A DNA stretch of 64,000 bases from Nemertoderma westbladi (Eukaryota; Xenacoelomorpha; Nemertodermatida; Nemertodermatidae). Shown piece by piece: positions 56,125 to 64,000 of the stretch. Position 1 is the stretch's first letter. The number at the start of each line of letters is the position of its first letter. Where the stretch lies: the NCBI GenBank assembly GCA_032718475.1, contig JAUCBJ010006272.1, forward strand, positions 1 through 64,000, read 5' to 3'. The position numbers were made by a program, and so were the translations under genes. The notes beneath the pieces were generated by a model, which had not been told where the DNA came from, did not search any database, and was given only the letters and a program-made list of their open reading frames with translations.

Positions 56125-56478
56125 TTACGCTGGGGAGTCCCTAGATGTTTGTTGGATTAGGGAAGTGGTCGTAGGAAGAGTATCTTGCCTTCCATAATTT
56201 CCGGATAGCTCTCTGTCTCTTTCCAGTAAACATAAACGACCAATTGGGCAATTGAGTTGTTGTGTTTCGAATACAATTCCAGGTTTCTTAAAGTTACGTC
56301 GCATGACGACGAGTTCTACCGATCGCACTAAACTATCATCGGATATATGAGTCTCGATGATACGACCTGTCTGCCACCGCTTACATGGAAGATCTGATTC
56401 CACAATAAGGACCATGTCTCCGGCGCTGACGTTTTCTTGCTGCGCAAACCACTTGGTTTGAAGTTGTAGCGTAGGCAA
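56125..56478 (-). pseudogene. BEL/Pao pol C-terminal DUF5641-like domain
   Basis: A 117-codon frame with TKWFAQQENVSAGDMVLI, the WQTGRI segment and CPIGRLCLLE matches the small SH3-like domain that follows integrase in BEL/Pao. It is out of frame with the integrase by a frameshift at about 56480. Confidence 0.85.
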
Positions 56479-56479
56479 A

Positions 56480-57598
56480 TTAATGTTTTTCGAAATGGTC
56501 AGCGAAACGACGGGATAATAACTGCATGAGTTGCCAAGTTTGTCGGCAGTATTCGTCTCCGTCCGTGATTTCCGATTGTGGGAGCATGGCTACAGGTTTC
56601 TTCAGTAGGAAATGCGCGGGTGTTAGTTCTTCTAGGGTGTCGGGACTCGATGAGACTGGCATAAGCGGTCTCTCGTTAAGATAGGCGGCGATTTCTTCCA
56701 TTAACGTCCACAAAAGTTCATCGGTGAGATACGCGCGGCAAGGCACTATAAAGTGGAATGCAGTCTTCACGCTCCTTATTAATCTCTCCCAACTTCCTCC
56801 CCACCAAGGGGCGTCGGTGGCGTTGAAGGTCCAGCTAGATGCTGTTACCCTTAGCTGATCGTCCACCTGTCTTTGGTTCCAATCTTTAACGTAATCTTTG
56901 ATCTCATTATTGGCGCCAATGAAGTTCGTTCCCTTATCAGATCTCATCATGTTGCTAGTTCCAAAGCGAGCGATCTGTCGGCGTAAGCTCAGTATGAAAC
57001 TGTTGGTAGATAGATCGTTCACCATATCTAGATGGATCGCTCTACAAGTCATACAGACAAAGATGACACACCATCGCTTGACTATAGTCCTAGCACGATA
57101 TACTTCAATAGGGCCAAATAAATCCACACCGGTATTAGTAAAGGGTGGTTCATAGAAGCTTACTCGTTCCCTAGGTAATTCTGCCTCTCGCTGTGTTAAA
57201 GGCCTACTGAATGCTTTCCTACAGGGTATACAGTTCCTAAGAACTTGGTTCAGACCTCTACGGGGTTTATGGAAATAATAGCGAGTTCGAATTTCGCTAA
57301 GAACTCGTTCTCTACCAGCATGGTAAAGCCTACTGTGAACATCTACAATCATCTTGATTTGTATTTCAAGATTTCTAATGAGTATGGGAAACTTAGTGTC
57401 AAAGGATAATGGAGCATTAGTTAGTCTCCCTCCAACACGTATTAACCCATCTATCATTGTGCTAGAGAAACGATCCCTTAAGCACATCTGTGGATTTCTC
57501 AACAACAGGAAATACTTATCGGAATCTTCATAGCATTGCAGGAGTCTCAGTATCTGCTTATTGGTTGCTTCATGCTCTTGGTAACTGATCTTCTCCGT
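56480..57598 (-). pseudogene. BEL/Pao integrase
   Basis: The open part starts after the stop at 57599. It has an H2C2 zinc-binding segment (HAGRERVL...CIPCRK) and an integrase core with the triad D in GVDLFGP, D in RSDKGTNF and E in WERLIRS. The frame is intact through the core to FEKH at 56480. It would insert the element's cDNA into the genome, but with pol broken upstream this copy is inactive. Confidence 0.9.
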
Positions 57599-58264
57599 TT
57601 AGAAACCTATCCGACACTTTGTATGTGGGAAGATCTTTAATAGCATGGACCTGCTCGGATGTCGGTGGAGCGGTATCCTAGCGATCTTCGTCCTGGAGTA
57701 GTGATGATGGAAGCATTGCTTCAAATACACGACGGCCTTACAAAGCCGATTCCAGGAGCTATAGTGATTTATTGCTCTCTGCAGGAGAGGTGAGAGTCCT
57801 TGCGAGACGTCTGGTGTTCCAGATTTCCAGTCTCTTTCTCTGATGTCTATAACAGATCTGTTCGCGGTGGGGGAGTTTAGATCCACAGCGTTGTCCCTGG
57901 AGATGTGTAGTACAGACAGATCTATCACGGGTTTAAATAACTTTGATTTACTCATCCGGGTTTTAGGTTTGACTTTCTCCGCTCCCTTGGCTTGTCTAAT
58001 CTCAGCCGTGGTAAGATGAGGAGGCCATTCATCCTCTTCTTTACTTAGGAAGTCGGGTCCACCTAACCAGTCTGGAGTATCTATCAGTTCTTGAGGAGTT
58101 GCTCCTCTGGAGGCGATGTCGGCTGGATTAATCGTCCCAGGGCAATGTCTCCATTGATCTACATTAGAGCGACTAAGTGTGATGGCTACTCTGTTGGTAA
58201 CGAAGACGCTGAACTGACAGACTTCATTGGTTATATACATAATAGTTATAAACGAGTAAAGCAT
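57599..58264 (-). pseudogene. BEL/Pao region between RNase H and integrase
   Basis: A frame with WRHCPGTINPADIASRG and WLGGPDFL, typical of the linker after RNase H in BEL/Pao pol. It overlaps the RNase H frame by 41 nt, marking a frameshift near 58240, and ends in a stop at 57599-57601 before the integrase in the same frame. Confidence 0.85.
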
Positions 58265-58583
58265 CAGTCCAATAGACAGTTTTCTCCAGTGGATAGTCGA
58301 TCTGTTCTGTTACATTCCGGCCGATGGCTGTAGCGTATAGAACCGCCTTTAACTCCGCTCGAGGAACTCGTAGTTTGTTGTTTATCAAGGCCTTAGAGGT
58401 GACCAAGGCAACTTTGATTCCATCCGTAGTTTCAACCCTCAGGTAGGCTACTATACCTATTCCCATATCGCTGGCGTCTCCAAACACATGGAGTTGATAA
58501 GAATACGTGGGGAGAACATGACCAAAATATGAACGGGAAATCGTAAAGTTCTCGATGGATGGTAGAGAATCTTCCCATTTCAT
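58224..58583 (-). pseudogene. BEL/Pao RNase H domain
   Basis: A frame with HVFGDASDMGIG (first catalytic Asp), RAELKAVL (Glu) and YWTDALLV (Asp), the RNase H active-site set. It is separated from the RT frame by an in-frame stop at 58632-58634 and ends at a frameshift. Confidence 0.85.
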
Positions 58584-58631
58584 CCACTTCTTTAGTAGTT
58601 CTCCCTTAAGTGGATCATCCCATGAGTGGTT

Positions 58632-59156
58632 TTAAAGCCACATTTGTTGCACTAAGCTCCGAGCAACCAATATAACTGGACTAACAAATCCCAATGGATC
58701 GAAATAAGTGCTCAGGATACTTAGACAAATCCGTTTAGTTCTAACTGGATTATCTCGCTGTTTTAACTGGAAAAACAAGATATCTCTCTCCGTGTCCCAT
58801 TTCAAACCAAGCGTCTTGGTTTCCGGAAGATCGTCCTTAATGAGGTCCAGATCTTTAACACCTCGGTCTTCTACTGGGATCGATTCGAGAAACTCACGGG
58901 AGTTACTAGTGAATTTGGTTAGTCGAAATCCACCGCGTTTCAAGCACTCTACTGTTCCCTTGGCAACATCAATGGCTTCTTCCACCGATGGGAGGGACTT
59001 TAAATTGTCGTCCATGTATATATCCCGTTTGATGTTGTCGGTAACCGCTTTAGAGAAGGCGTCTCGGTTGTCATCAGCAGTGGTACGCACTACTGAACAA
59101 GCGTTCGAGAGGCTCGAGATGATCCTGAAAGCCTGGATGGTCATCCAGTACTCCAC
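58632..59156 (-). pseudogene. BEL/Pao reverse transcriptase, C-terminal part
   Basis: A frame with the catalytic DIYMDDNL segment, then FRLTKFTSNS and TKTLGLKWD, and FDPLGFVSPV at the end. It is in the same frame as 59196-60422 and separated from it by one stop codon (59196-59198), so a single nonsense change splits the RT. Confidence 0.88.
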
Positions 59157-59195
59157 CGGTTTTAGGTTGAGATCTCCTTCAGGCCACCACAGAAA

Positions 59196-60422
59196 TCATA
59201 GGCTGTCTCGATCCCTATCCAGCGCCTTGACTTGTAAGAACATGCCTTCTATAACCGAAGCGAAAGCGATAGAATATTGCCGTAATCTTAATAGTATTCC
59301 CAACAAGGATTGAAGTAAGTTGGGTCCCGGCAATAATTCCGAGTTCAGGGATTGACCCATGTAAAGGGCGGAGCCGTCGAACACTACCCGGACTTCGTTG
59401 GGTTTACCGGGTTTGGGAACGTAATGATGTGTTAGATAATACGTTATCTCTGTGATGGGTGTTTCTTCCAGTACTCGCTCCACGTATCCCTTATCGATAA
59501 ATTTCTTCAGCTGGGTCTTATACATTTCCCTGGCTGAGACATTGGCCGTAAGACGCCGATGTAGTTGCGCGATTCTCTTTTCCGCTAAGGGTCGGTTATT
59601 TATAAAGTTGGGTTCTCGCCGTCGGAACGGAAGACCAATCTCATAGCGATCTTCATCTTTAAGAAAACGGGTAGTCGTTTCCTGAATCTGTTTGGCTCTC
59701 TCTTCCTCGACGGACAAGGCCTTGTCGTAGGAATTAGGCTCTACGGCTTCTTGAGTAAAGAATCGTACGGTGTGTTCATTGCGAATCTTGTTATTGTATC
59801 GATCTATCGCTTCATTTAATTCGTCGTTGTAGGTGAATTGTCCGCCATGATTGATGAGATGGCATAGGTTTACTTGGTTTAACCAAGCGTCATTTTCGGT
59901 GAGGAGGTCGATTGTATTTTCCTCGTCATATAATTGGTTAATATCGTCATTATCTGAGGAGTATGGTGTTCCCTCAGTTGTGGTTTCTCCCTCACTGATT
60001 TCTTCTTCCCATTCACTCACCTGATGTATCCTTTCTTGAGGGAGTCTTTCCATCAGTGTTCTATGGGAAGGTCCAGTGAAGTACCAACCTACTCTCGTTC
60101 TTCCCGCGTATGTTTGTAATGGTAGCGGTCGAGCAGGCCGTTTTTCTAATGTCTCAAGCGCCTCATGCGCATTTTGGCCGATTAATATCTGCACCCCTGG
60201 GTAGTCGGTGTTGAATCTAGGGATATCATGCTGCTGGGTAAAATGGTCTTCATCCCAGTTGTAAGGTTCCACTTGGCTGGTAGCAAAGTTCTTTATCGCC
60301 ACCATTTTTACTGACCTTATGCTATGTTCTCCTAGTTCATCCTGGGGAGTGGACAACGCACCCACATAGTAATCTGTAGCTACTGTGGATTTCCAAACCT
60401 GCATAATTCCTGAAAGGTTCAA
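59196..60422 (-). pseudogene. BEL/Pao protease-RT linker and RT N-terminal part
   Basis: A 408-codon frame. GVQILIGQNAHEAL and the following acidic spacer form the linker after the protease. TYYLTHHYVPKPG and VRVVFDGSALYMGQSLN begin the RT, and it ends at a stop just after the motif A region. It is out of frame with the protease frame upstream. Confidence 0.85.
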
Positions 60423-60463
60423 GTTAGTTCGGAACTTGGGTTGTCCAGCAAAGATGTCTTCAG

Positions 60464-61078
60464 CTAGTTCTTTTCGATGAATGTACCTGTGCTGCCGGAG
60501 TCAAGGAGGGCGTTTACTATCAGACTCTTCCCTAGCCCGTGGACTCTCAGCTGCACCACGGGGAATTCCCGGATTCCAACGTTGGAAGTTGGCGCTTTCC
60601 AACATGGTTGTCGGTCCGGAATAGTCAGTTGAGGCTCTTCATTATCAGTTTCAGTCTCATACGTAAGTGCTCGATACACTGCGGTGTTTATCATATAACA
60701 GGATTCCTTTTCGTCGGGGAATTCGTCCATGTAGAATCCTTCCATCTCAGAGCTGTGGTCAGTGTCGTTCACATCACTGAATTGAACATGTAGTTTGGGC
60801 TCACTTACCTGACTCGTGCGGGTTCTGTCAAATTCTGTGTGCAGCAAGATATGATGTTTCGCGCCGCACTTAGCACACCTCGCGTCTGAGTAACAGGTCC
60901 GCCGTTGGTGTCCTTGTCTGAGACAATTATAACACAACCGCTTATCCCACATGACATCACGTCTATCCTTTAGGGATTTCTTCAAGAATTCATCACATCC
61001 ACTCAAGCGATGGGGCCCGTCGCACAATGCACATTTGGGTTTGATATTACTTACTTTAACCTGTGTGGTGTTGTGCAC
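60464..61078 (-). pseudogene. BEL/Pao zinc knuckles and aspartic protease
   Basis: A 204-codon frame with CALCDGPHRLSGC, CYNCLRQGHQRRTC and CAKCGAKHHILLH, the triple zinc-binding layout of BEL/Pao gag-pol. It ends in ALLDSGSTGTFI, the active site (DSGS) of the retroviral-type protease. It stops soon after, at a frameshift before the linker. Confidence 0.88.
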
Positions 61079-61172
61079 ACTTGTTCTTTCCTCGGGCTTT
61101 CTTCCATGAATTCTCTTAGGAGACGTAGGAGGAGTTGTTGTTACCTGTTCTCTCCTGTCACTGGTTCGAGAC

Positions 61173-62510
61173 TTAAGATTTACTTACGTCTTTCCATGTT
61201 TTGTTGACATAATAAGATGTTTCGGTGTCTTTCCCGCTGTTCTCCTCGTGGGAGGTCTGGCTTTCGCCGTCGTCTGTATAACATACTGGTGTTACCTTTC
61301 TCCTAGAAACGGGTTTTTCACTCACCTTATTTTCCGGTGTCTTCTCTTGGGACTGCTTTAGGAGCTGTAATTTTACTTCTCCATTTAAGAATGCCATGAG
61401 ATCAGCCATGGTAGGGTCTCTTTGTTGCTGGTCCATCATATAGAGAACTCTTTTGTCCCAACGAGTACCTACTCCACCCTTTGGCAAAGTAGATGCTACA
61501 GCTCCAACAACCATGGAACTCTGATATTCCTGAGACTTACCTAACCAATCTAGTTGTCTACAGATCTCCTGAATCTCATCGGAAAACTCTATAATCCCGC
61601 TGTTAAGAAACTTTCGGGGCGCTACTAATTTCGCATACAAATACCTAGCTATGTTAGTCCTATTACCATACCTGATGTTGAGTGTATCCCAAACTTGTCT
61701 TAATCCATCTGGATGTCCAATAAACTTTAACGCCATTAACTTGGGAGGTCCTTCCAAGCACTCGATGAGGAATCTAAGTTTCTCTCCATTAGATAGTACA
61801 GAGTTCTGTATGTTATCTTTATAATATTCATTAAAAGGTAACCATTTCATCTCATCTCCATTGAACTCGACGACCTCTCCCACCTTTACCGCTTGACGGG
61901 CTTCGGTTCTAGCCATTTGACGCGTAAAACTTTCTTGGGCCATCGTATTATTTAATATCGATTTATTGGTATATAAATTTCTCGGATTATGATCAGGTCT
62001 ATATGGAATATCATTATCAACAAGTTTATAATTACCCTTAATAGGGTTTACTATAGGAGTTCCTACTTCACTAGCAGTATAGATGCGTGTAGGCTCAGCA
62101 CCTTGCGCATGAAATACTTCAGACCTAACAGGTTGACACATTGTTACAGGGGGTGGTGGTATACCCCTTTGTATATTTACTAATTTATCACGTTCCAAAG
62201 CAATACTCTGCTGCACTTCTTGCAACTCTAACTTACTCTCTCTTACTGTTCCCTTTAACTGCTGAACTGCCAACTCTCGGACCTGCTGGGAAGAACGTTT
62301 TTGTTGTTCTTCTAGCTGCCCGAGCAGGCGGTCCATCCCCCACCATCCCTCGTCTACCCACTCAACCACTGAAGCGGGAGCCGCCAACATAGTAGCGGGT
62401 TGACGCGTAGGGCCGACGGGCGACAAATCATTTATGTCTTGCTCGGCGTCCAGGGCCGGGAGTAATTCAGGGGCTAGTCTACTGGGCACAGGTAGTTTAG
62501 TACTGTGCAA
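61173..62510 (-). CDS. BEL/Pao gag (DUF1759-like)
   Basis: A 445-codon open frame. The N-terminal third is a likely coiled coil (LGQLEEQQKRSSQQVRELAV). The central domain VVEFNGDEMKWLPFNEYYKD through LRFLIECLEGPPKLMAL, WDTLNIRYGNRTNIARYLY is the DUF1759-type capsid region of BEL/Pao. No ATG is near the 5' end of the frame; the first codon (62510) is TTG, so the true start may be a Met inside, or the frame continues from the upstream ORF through a shift. Confidence 0.85.
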   Translation of the reverse strand: MHSTKLPVPSRLAPELLPALDAEQDINDLSPVGPTRQPATMLAAPASVVEWVDEGWWGMDRLLGQLEEQQKRSSQQVRELAVQQLKGTVRESKLELQEVQQSIALERDKLVNIQRGIPPPPVTMCQPVRSEVFHAQGAEPTRIYTASEVGTPIVNPIKGNYKLVDNDIPYRPDHNPRNLYTNKSILNNTMAQESFTRQMARTEARQAVKVGEVVEFNGDEMKWLPFNEYYKDNIQNSVLSNGEKLRFLIECLEGPPKLMALKFIGHPDGLRQVWDTLNIRYGNRTNIARYLYAKLVAPRKFLNSGIIEFSDEIQEICRQLDWLGKSQEYQSSMVVGAVASTLPKGGVGTRWDKRVLYMMDQQQRDPTMADLMAFLNGEVKLQLLKQSQEKTPENKVSEKPVSRRKVTPVCYTDDGESQTSHEENSGKDTETSYYVNKTWKDVSKS

Positions 62511-62566
62511 AAGTACTGTGTATCACCCTCATCGGAGGAGGTAAATCCCTGTCTTCTGGGAGTAGA

Positions 62567-63424
62567 TCAACTCAGTAATTGCATCTGAGTAGCTGTCCTT
62601 TGTTTCTTCAAGTAATCTTGTTTTGCCTGAAGGTTCTCCAGCTCTAGTTGGGTAGTCGCTTCAGACGCTTTCAGTTCTGCTTCTGCCACTGTCGCCTTTC
62701 TTTCAGCCTCTACAGCTGACGCCTTCCTCTCAGATTCTGCCGCTGCCGCTGCCGCTGCCGCTGCCGCTGCCGCTGCCGCTGCCGCTGCCGCTGCCGCTGC
62801 CGCTGCCGCTGCCGCTGCCGCTGCCACTGCCGCTGCCGCTGCCGCTGCCGCTGCCGCTGCCGCTGCCGCTGCCACTGCCGCTGCCGCTGCCGCTGCCGCT
62901 GCCGCTGCCGCTGCCGCTGCCGCTGCCGCTGCCGCTGCCGCTGCCGCTGCCGCTGCCGCTGCCACTGCCGCTGCCGCTTTTCTTTCAGATTCCGCAGCTG
63001 CTGCCTTTCTTTCAGACTCTGCCTCTGCTGCTGACCTTCGGTCTTCTATTTGCCTTTTCTTTATCTGCTTTTCTTGGTCCATCGCTATAAGGATGCTTTC
63101 ATCAAATTTAGCCTGTTCCACAGCTAATATTTCCGCATCTAACGAGTCCAACACAAATTTGGCTCCCTCACTATTAGGGTGAAGTCCAGCTAGCCGTCTC
63201 CTTAGCTCTTTGTCTCCTATAAATCGTTGATAGTCCGACAGATAGATGTCAATAGCATCCTTCTTCTGAGGTTTCTCGGATATAACTTCGCTTTCCACCT
63301 GAGAAAAGGTAGTGTCTGTTGATTCTCCGTGGGTCATGCGCTCAGTTAGCTGAGCTTTCCATTGTGTCGTTCCTTGGACTTTATGACTCACCCGTTGGAA
63401 CCAAGTTTTTACGGCCACTTGCAA
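62567..63424 (-). CDS. Upstream gag-region ORF with a long poly-alanine tract
   Basis: A 285-codon frame. The N-terminal part is charged (DIYLSDYQRFIGDKELRRRL), then come ESERKAAAA-type repeats and about 75 Ala encoded by a GGCAGC hexanucleotide tract, then EAERKATVAEAELKASEATT. The Glu/Arg/Lys/Ala-rich parts predict a long helix or coiled coil. It overlaps the ORF at 63409-63915 by 16 nt in another frame, so the two were probably one protein. It is unfamiliar as a BEL/Pao component; it may be specific to this lineage. Confidence 0.55.
   Translation of the reverse strand: MQVAVKTWFQRVSHKVQGTTQWKAQLTERMTHGESTDTTFSQVESEVISEKPQKKDAIDIYLSDYQRFIGDKELRRRLAGLHPNSEGAKFVLDSLDAEILAVEQAKFDESILIAMDQEKQIKKRQIEDRRSAAEAESERKAAAAESERKAAAAVAAAAAAAAAAAAAAAAAAAAAAAAAAAAAVAAAAAAAAAAAAAAAVAAAAAAAAAAAAAAAAAAAAAAAAAAAAAESERKASAVEAERKATVAEAELKASEATTQLELENLQAKQDYLKKQRTATQMQLLS
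62742..62978 (-). repeat. GCCGCT hexanucleotide microsatellite coding for poly-Ala
   Basis: About 39 GCCGCT units (plus strand) with four GCCACT variants, which change Ala to Val on the coding strand. Its length is a multiple of three, so it keeps the frame of the surrounding ORF. Confidence 0.95.
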
Positions 63425-63915
63425 CGACGTGTCTTGGCTTCTCTTCGAAGCTTCCTCAAAGGCTGAAAGAATCTGATCCGTAAAATTCGTTCATGCACTT
63501 GATAAAGCAGCTCTCCCTGCTCTTGAGGTCCTTGGCGCTGTTGAAATAGGTGTTCCTCTAATCGCTCCAAAGAGCTGAAGAATCCCTGGACATATCCTAC
63601 TGCCAACCTCTTCCACACAGCTGGATCTCGAGTGTCCCTTACTACTCCTATCCTGTATAAGTCCTCCCAGGCAGCTTCCGATAAGTTAAACAGGAGTCCG
63701 GGTCCGGGGAAGTTCCATTGCGTCTCAACAATAGACATCAGTTCCTCCATCGTGTATCCCGCATAGCTGTCCCTAGTCGATCGCTTACTTCTCGCCCAAT
63801 CAATTTGATGTTCCTCCACCGCGATCAATACTCTAGTGAGTACTGCTCCAGGAAGAATTAGAAGTGGATCTGAATAAACCTCTTCTGCCATCCTTGCTCC
63901 GATCTCGGGTGTCAA
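63409..63915 (-). CDS. 5'-most ORF of the BEL/Pao element, function unknown
   Basis: A 168-codon frame starting near 63915; it may extend beyond, as the window ends at 64000. It encodes a soluble helical protein with an Arg/Lys-rich end (LRRLREAKTRRC-like). I recognise no domain (e.g. YTMEELMSIVETQWNF). It is shifted by one frame relative to the poly-Ala ORF. It probably is the N-terminal part of gag. Confidence 0.5.
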   Translation of the reverse strand: MTPEIGARMAEEVYSDPLLILPGAVLTRVLIAVEEHQIDWARSKRSTRDSYAGYTMEELMSIVETQWNFPGPGLLFNLSEAAWEDLYRIGVVRDTRDPAVWKRLAVGYVQGFFSSLERLEEHLFQQRQGPQEQGELLYQVHERILRIRFFQPLRKLRREAKTRRCKWP

Positions 63916-64000
63916 CTCTACAGTGTCTGAACTACTGGAGTTATCAGGCTGTTGAGAAATAAGTTCTCGGGTCGGGTGCTGCTGCTGTTTAACAGCTGCC

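Larger units (their letters stand above)
56107..64000 (-). mobile_element. BEL/Pao-type LTR retrotransposon, internal region, decayed, runs off the right edge
   Basis: The order on the reverse strand is gag-like ORFs, zinc knuckles and aspartic protease, RT, RNase H, integrase and a DUF5641-like C-terminus. The DUF1759-type gag, the knuckle layout and the DUF5641 tail are together diagnostic of BEL/Pao. Pol is broken by in-frame stops at 59196-59198, 58632-58634 and 57599-57601 and by frameshifts near 58240 and 56480, so this copy cannot make pol. The 5' LTR and primer-binding site lie beyond 64000. Confidence 0.9.

Overview
This is animal nuclear DNA. It is AT-rich and intron-containing, with two synaptotagmin-type genes, an EAG/ERG-type potassium-channel exon, a trypsin-type protease exon, and many transposable elements and minisatellites. 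The gene set fits a metazoan, probably a marine invertebrate, but the sequence alone does not place it further. Short palindromic motifs (TAGGCCTA, GTACCGGTAC) recur throughout.

Layout. 1-8.1 kb is gene-poor. One old reverse-strand retrotransposon fossil can be read in colinear pieces across about 2.46-8.11 kb. It has been split by a 3.4-kb terminal-inverted-repeat element (2675-6116), by an unidentified insert (about 6.2-7.26 kb) and by a 577-bp solo LTR (7301-7877, target duplication AAGAC). A single trypsin-like exon lies at 8.4-8.6 kb (-). 8740-14220 is bounded by long inverted repeats and holds a small C2H2-finger ORF and acidic/coiled-coil coding remnants. A second solo LTR (target duplication ATCAA) sits inside it, and a 5'-truncated non-LTR retrotransposon sits inside that LTR.

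17.4-38.7 kb carries the main host genes: two divergent (head-to-head) synaptotagmin paralogs, 17369-31746 (-) and 32710-38656 (+). They have the same six-exon, same-phase structure and share a 963-bp intergenic region. Intron 2 of the minus gene contains a 42/58-bp compound minisatellite and a 3.8-kb DNA transposon (22744-26541, target duplication GCAATC). That transposon carries a HECT-type ubiquitin-ligase-like gene, an IS3-like integrase gene and inverted subterminal 17-bp repeat arrays. Intron 1 of the plus gene begins directly with about 100 copies of a 17-bp repeat, most of which contain a consensus 5' splice site.

38.7-52 kb contains two more non-LTR retrotransposons, several MITE-like elements, diverged satellites and the first coding exon of a KCNH-family channel (49398-49608). 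52.2-54.4 kb holds an intact 601-codon reverse-strand ORF of unknown function, followed by a basic 135-codon frame. 56.1 kb to the right edge is a decayed BEL/Pao-type LTR retrotransposon (gag, zinc knuckles/protease, RT, RNase H, integrase, DUF5641-like) that runs off the window.
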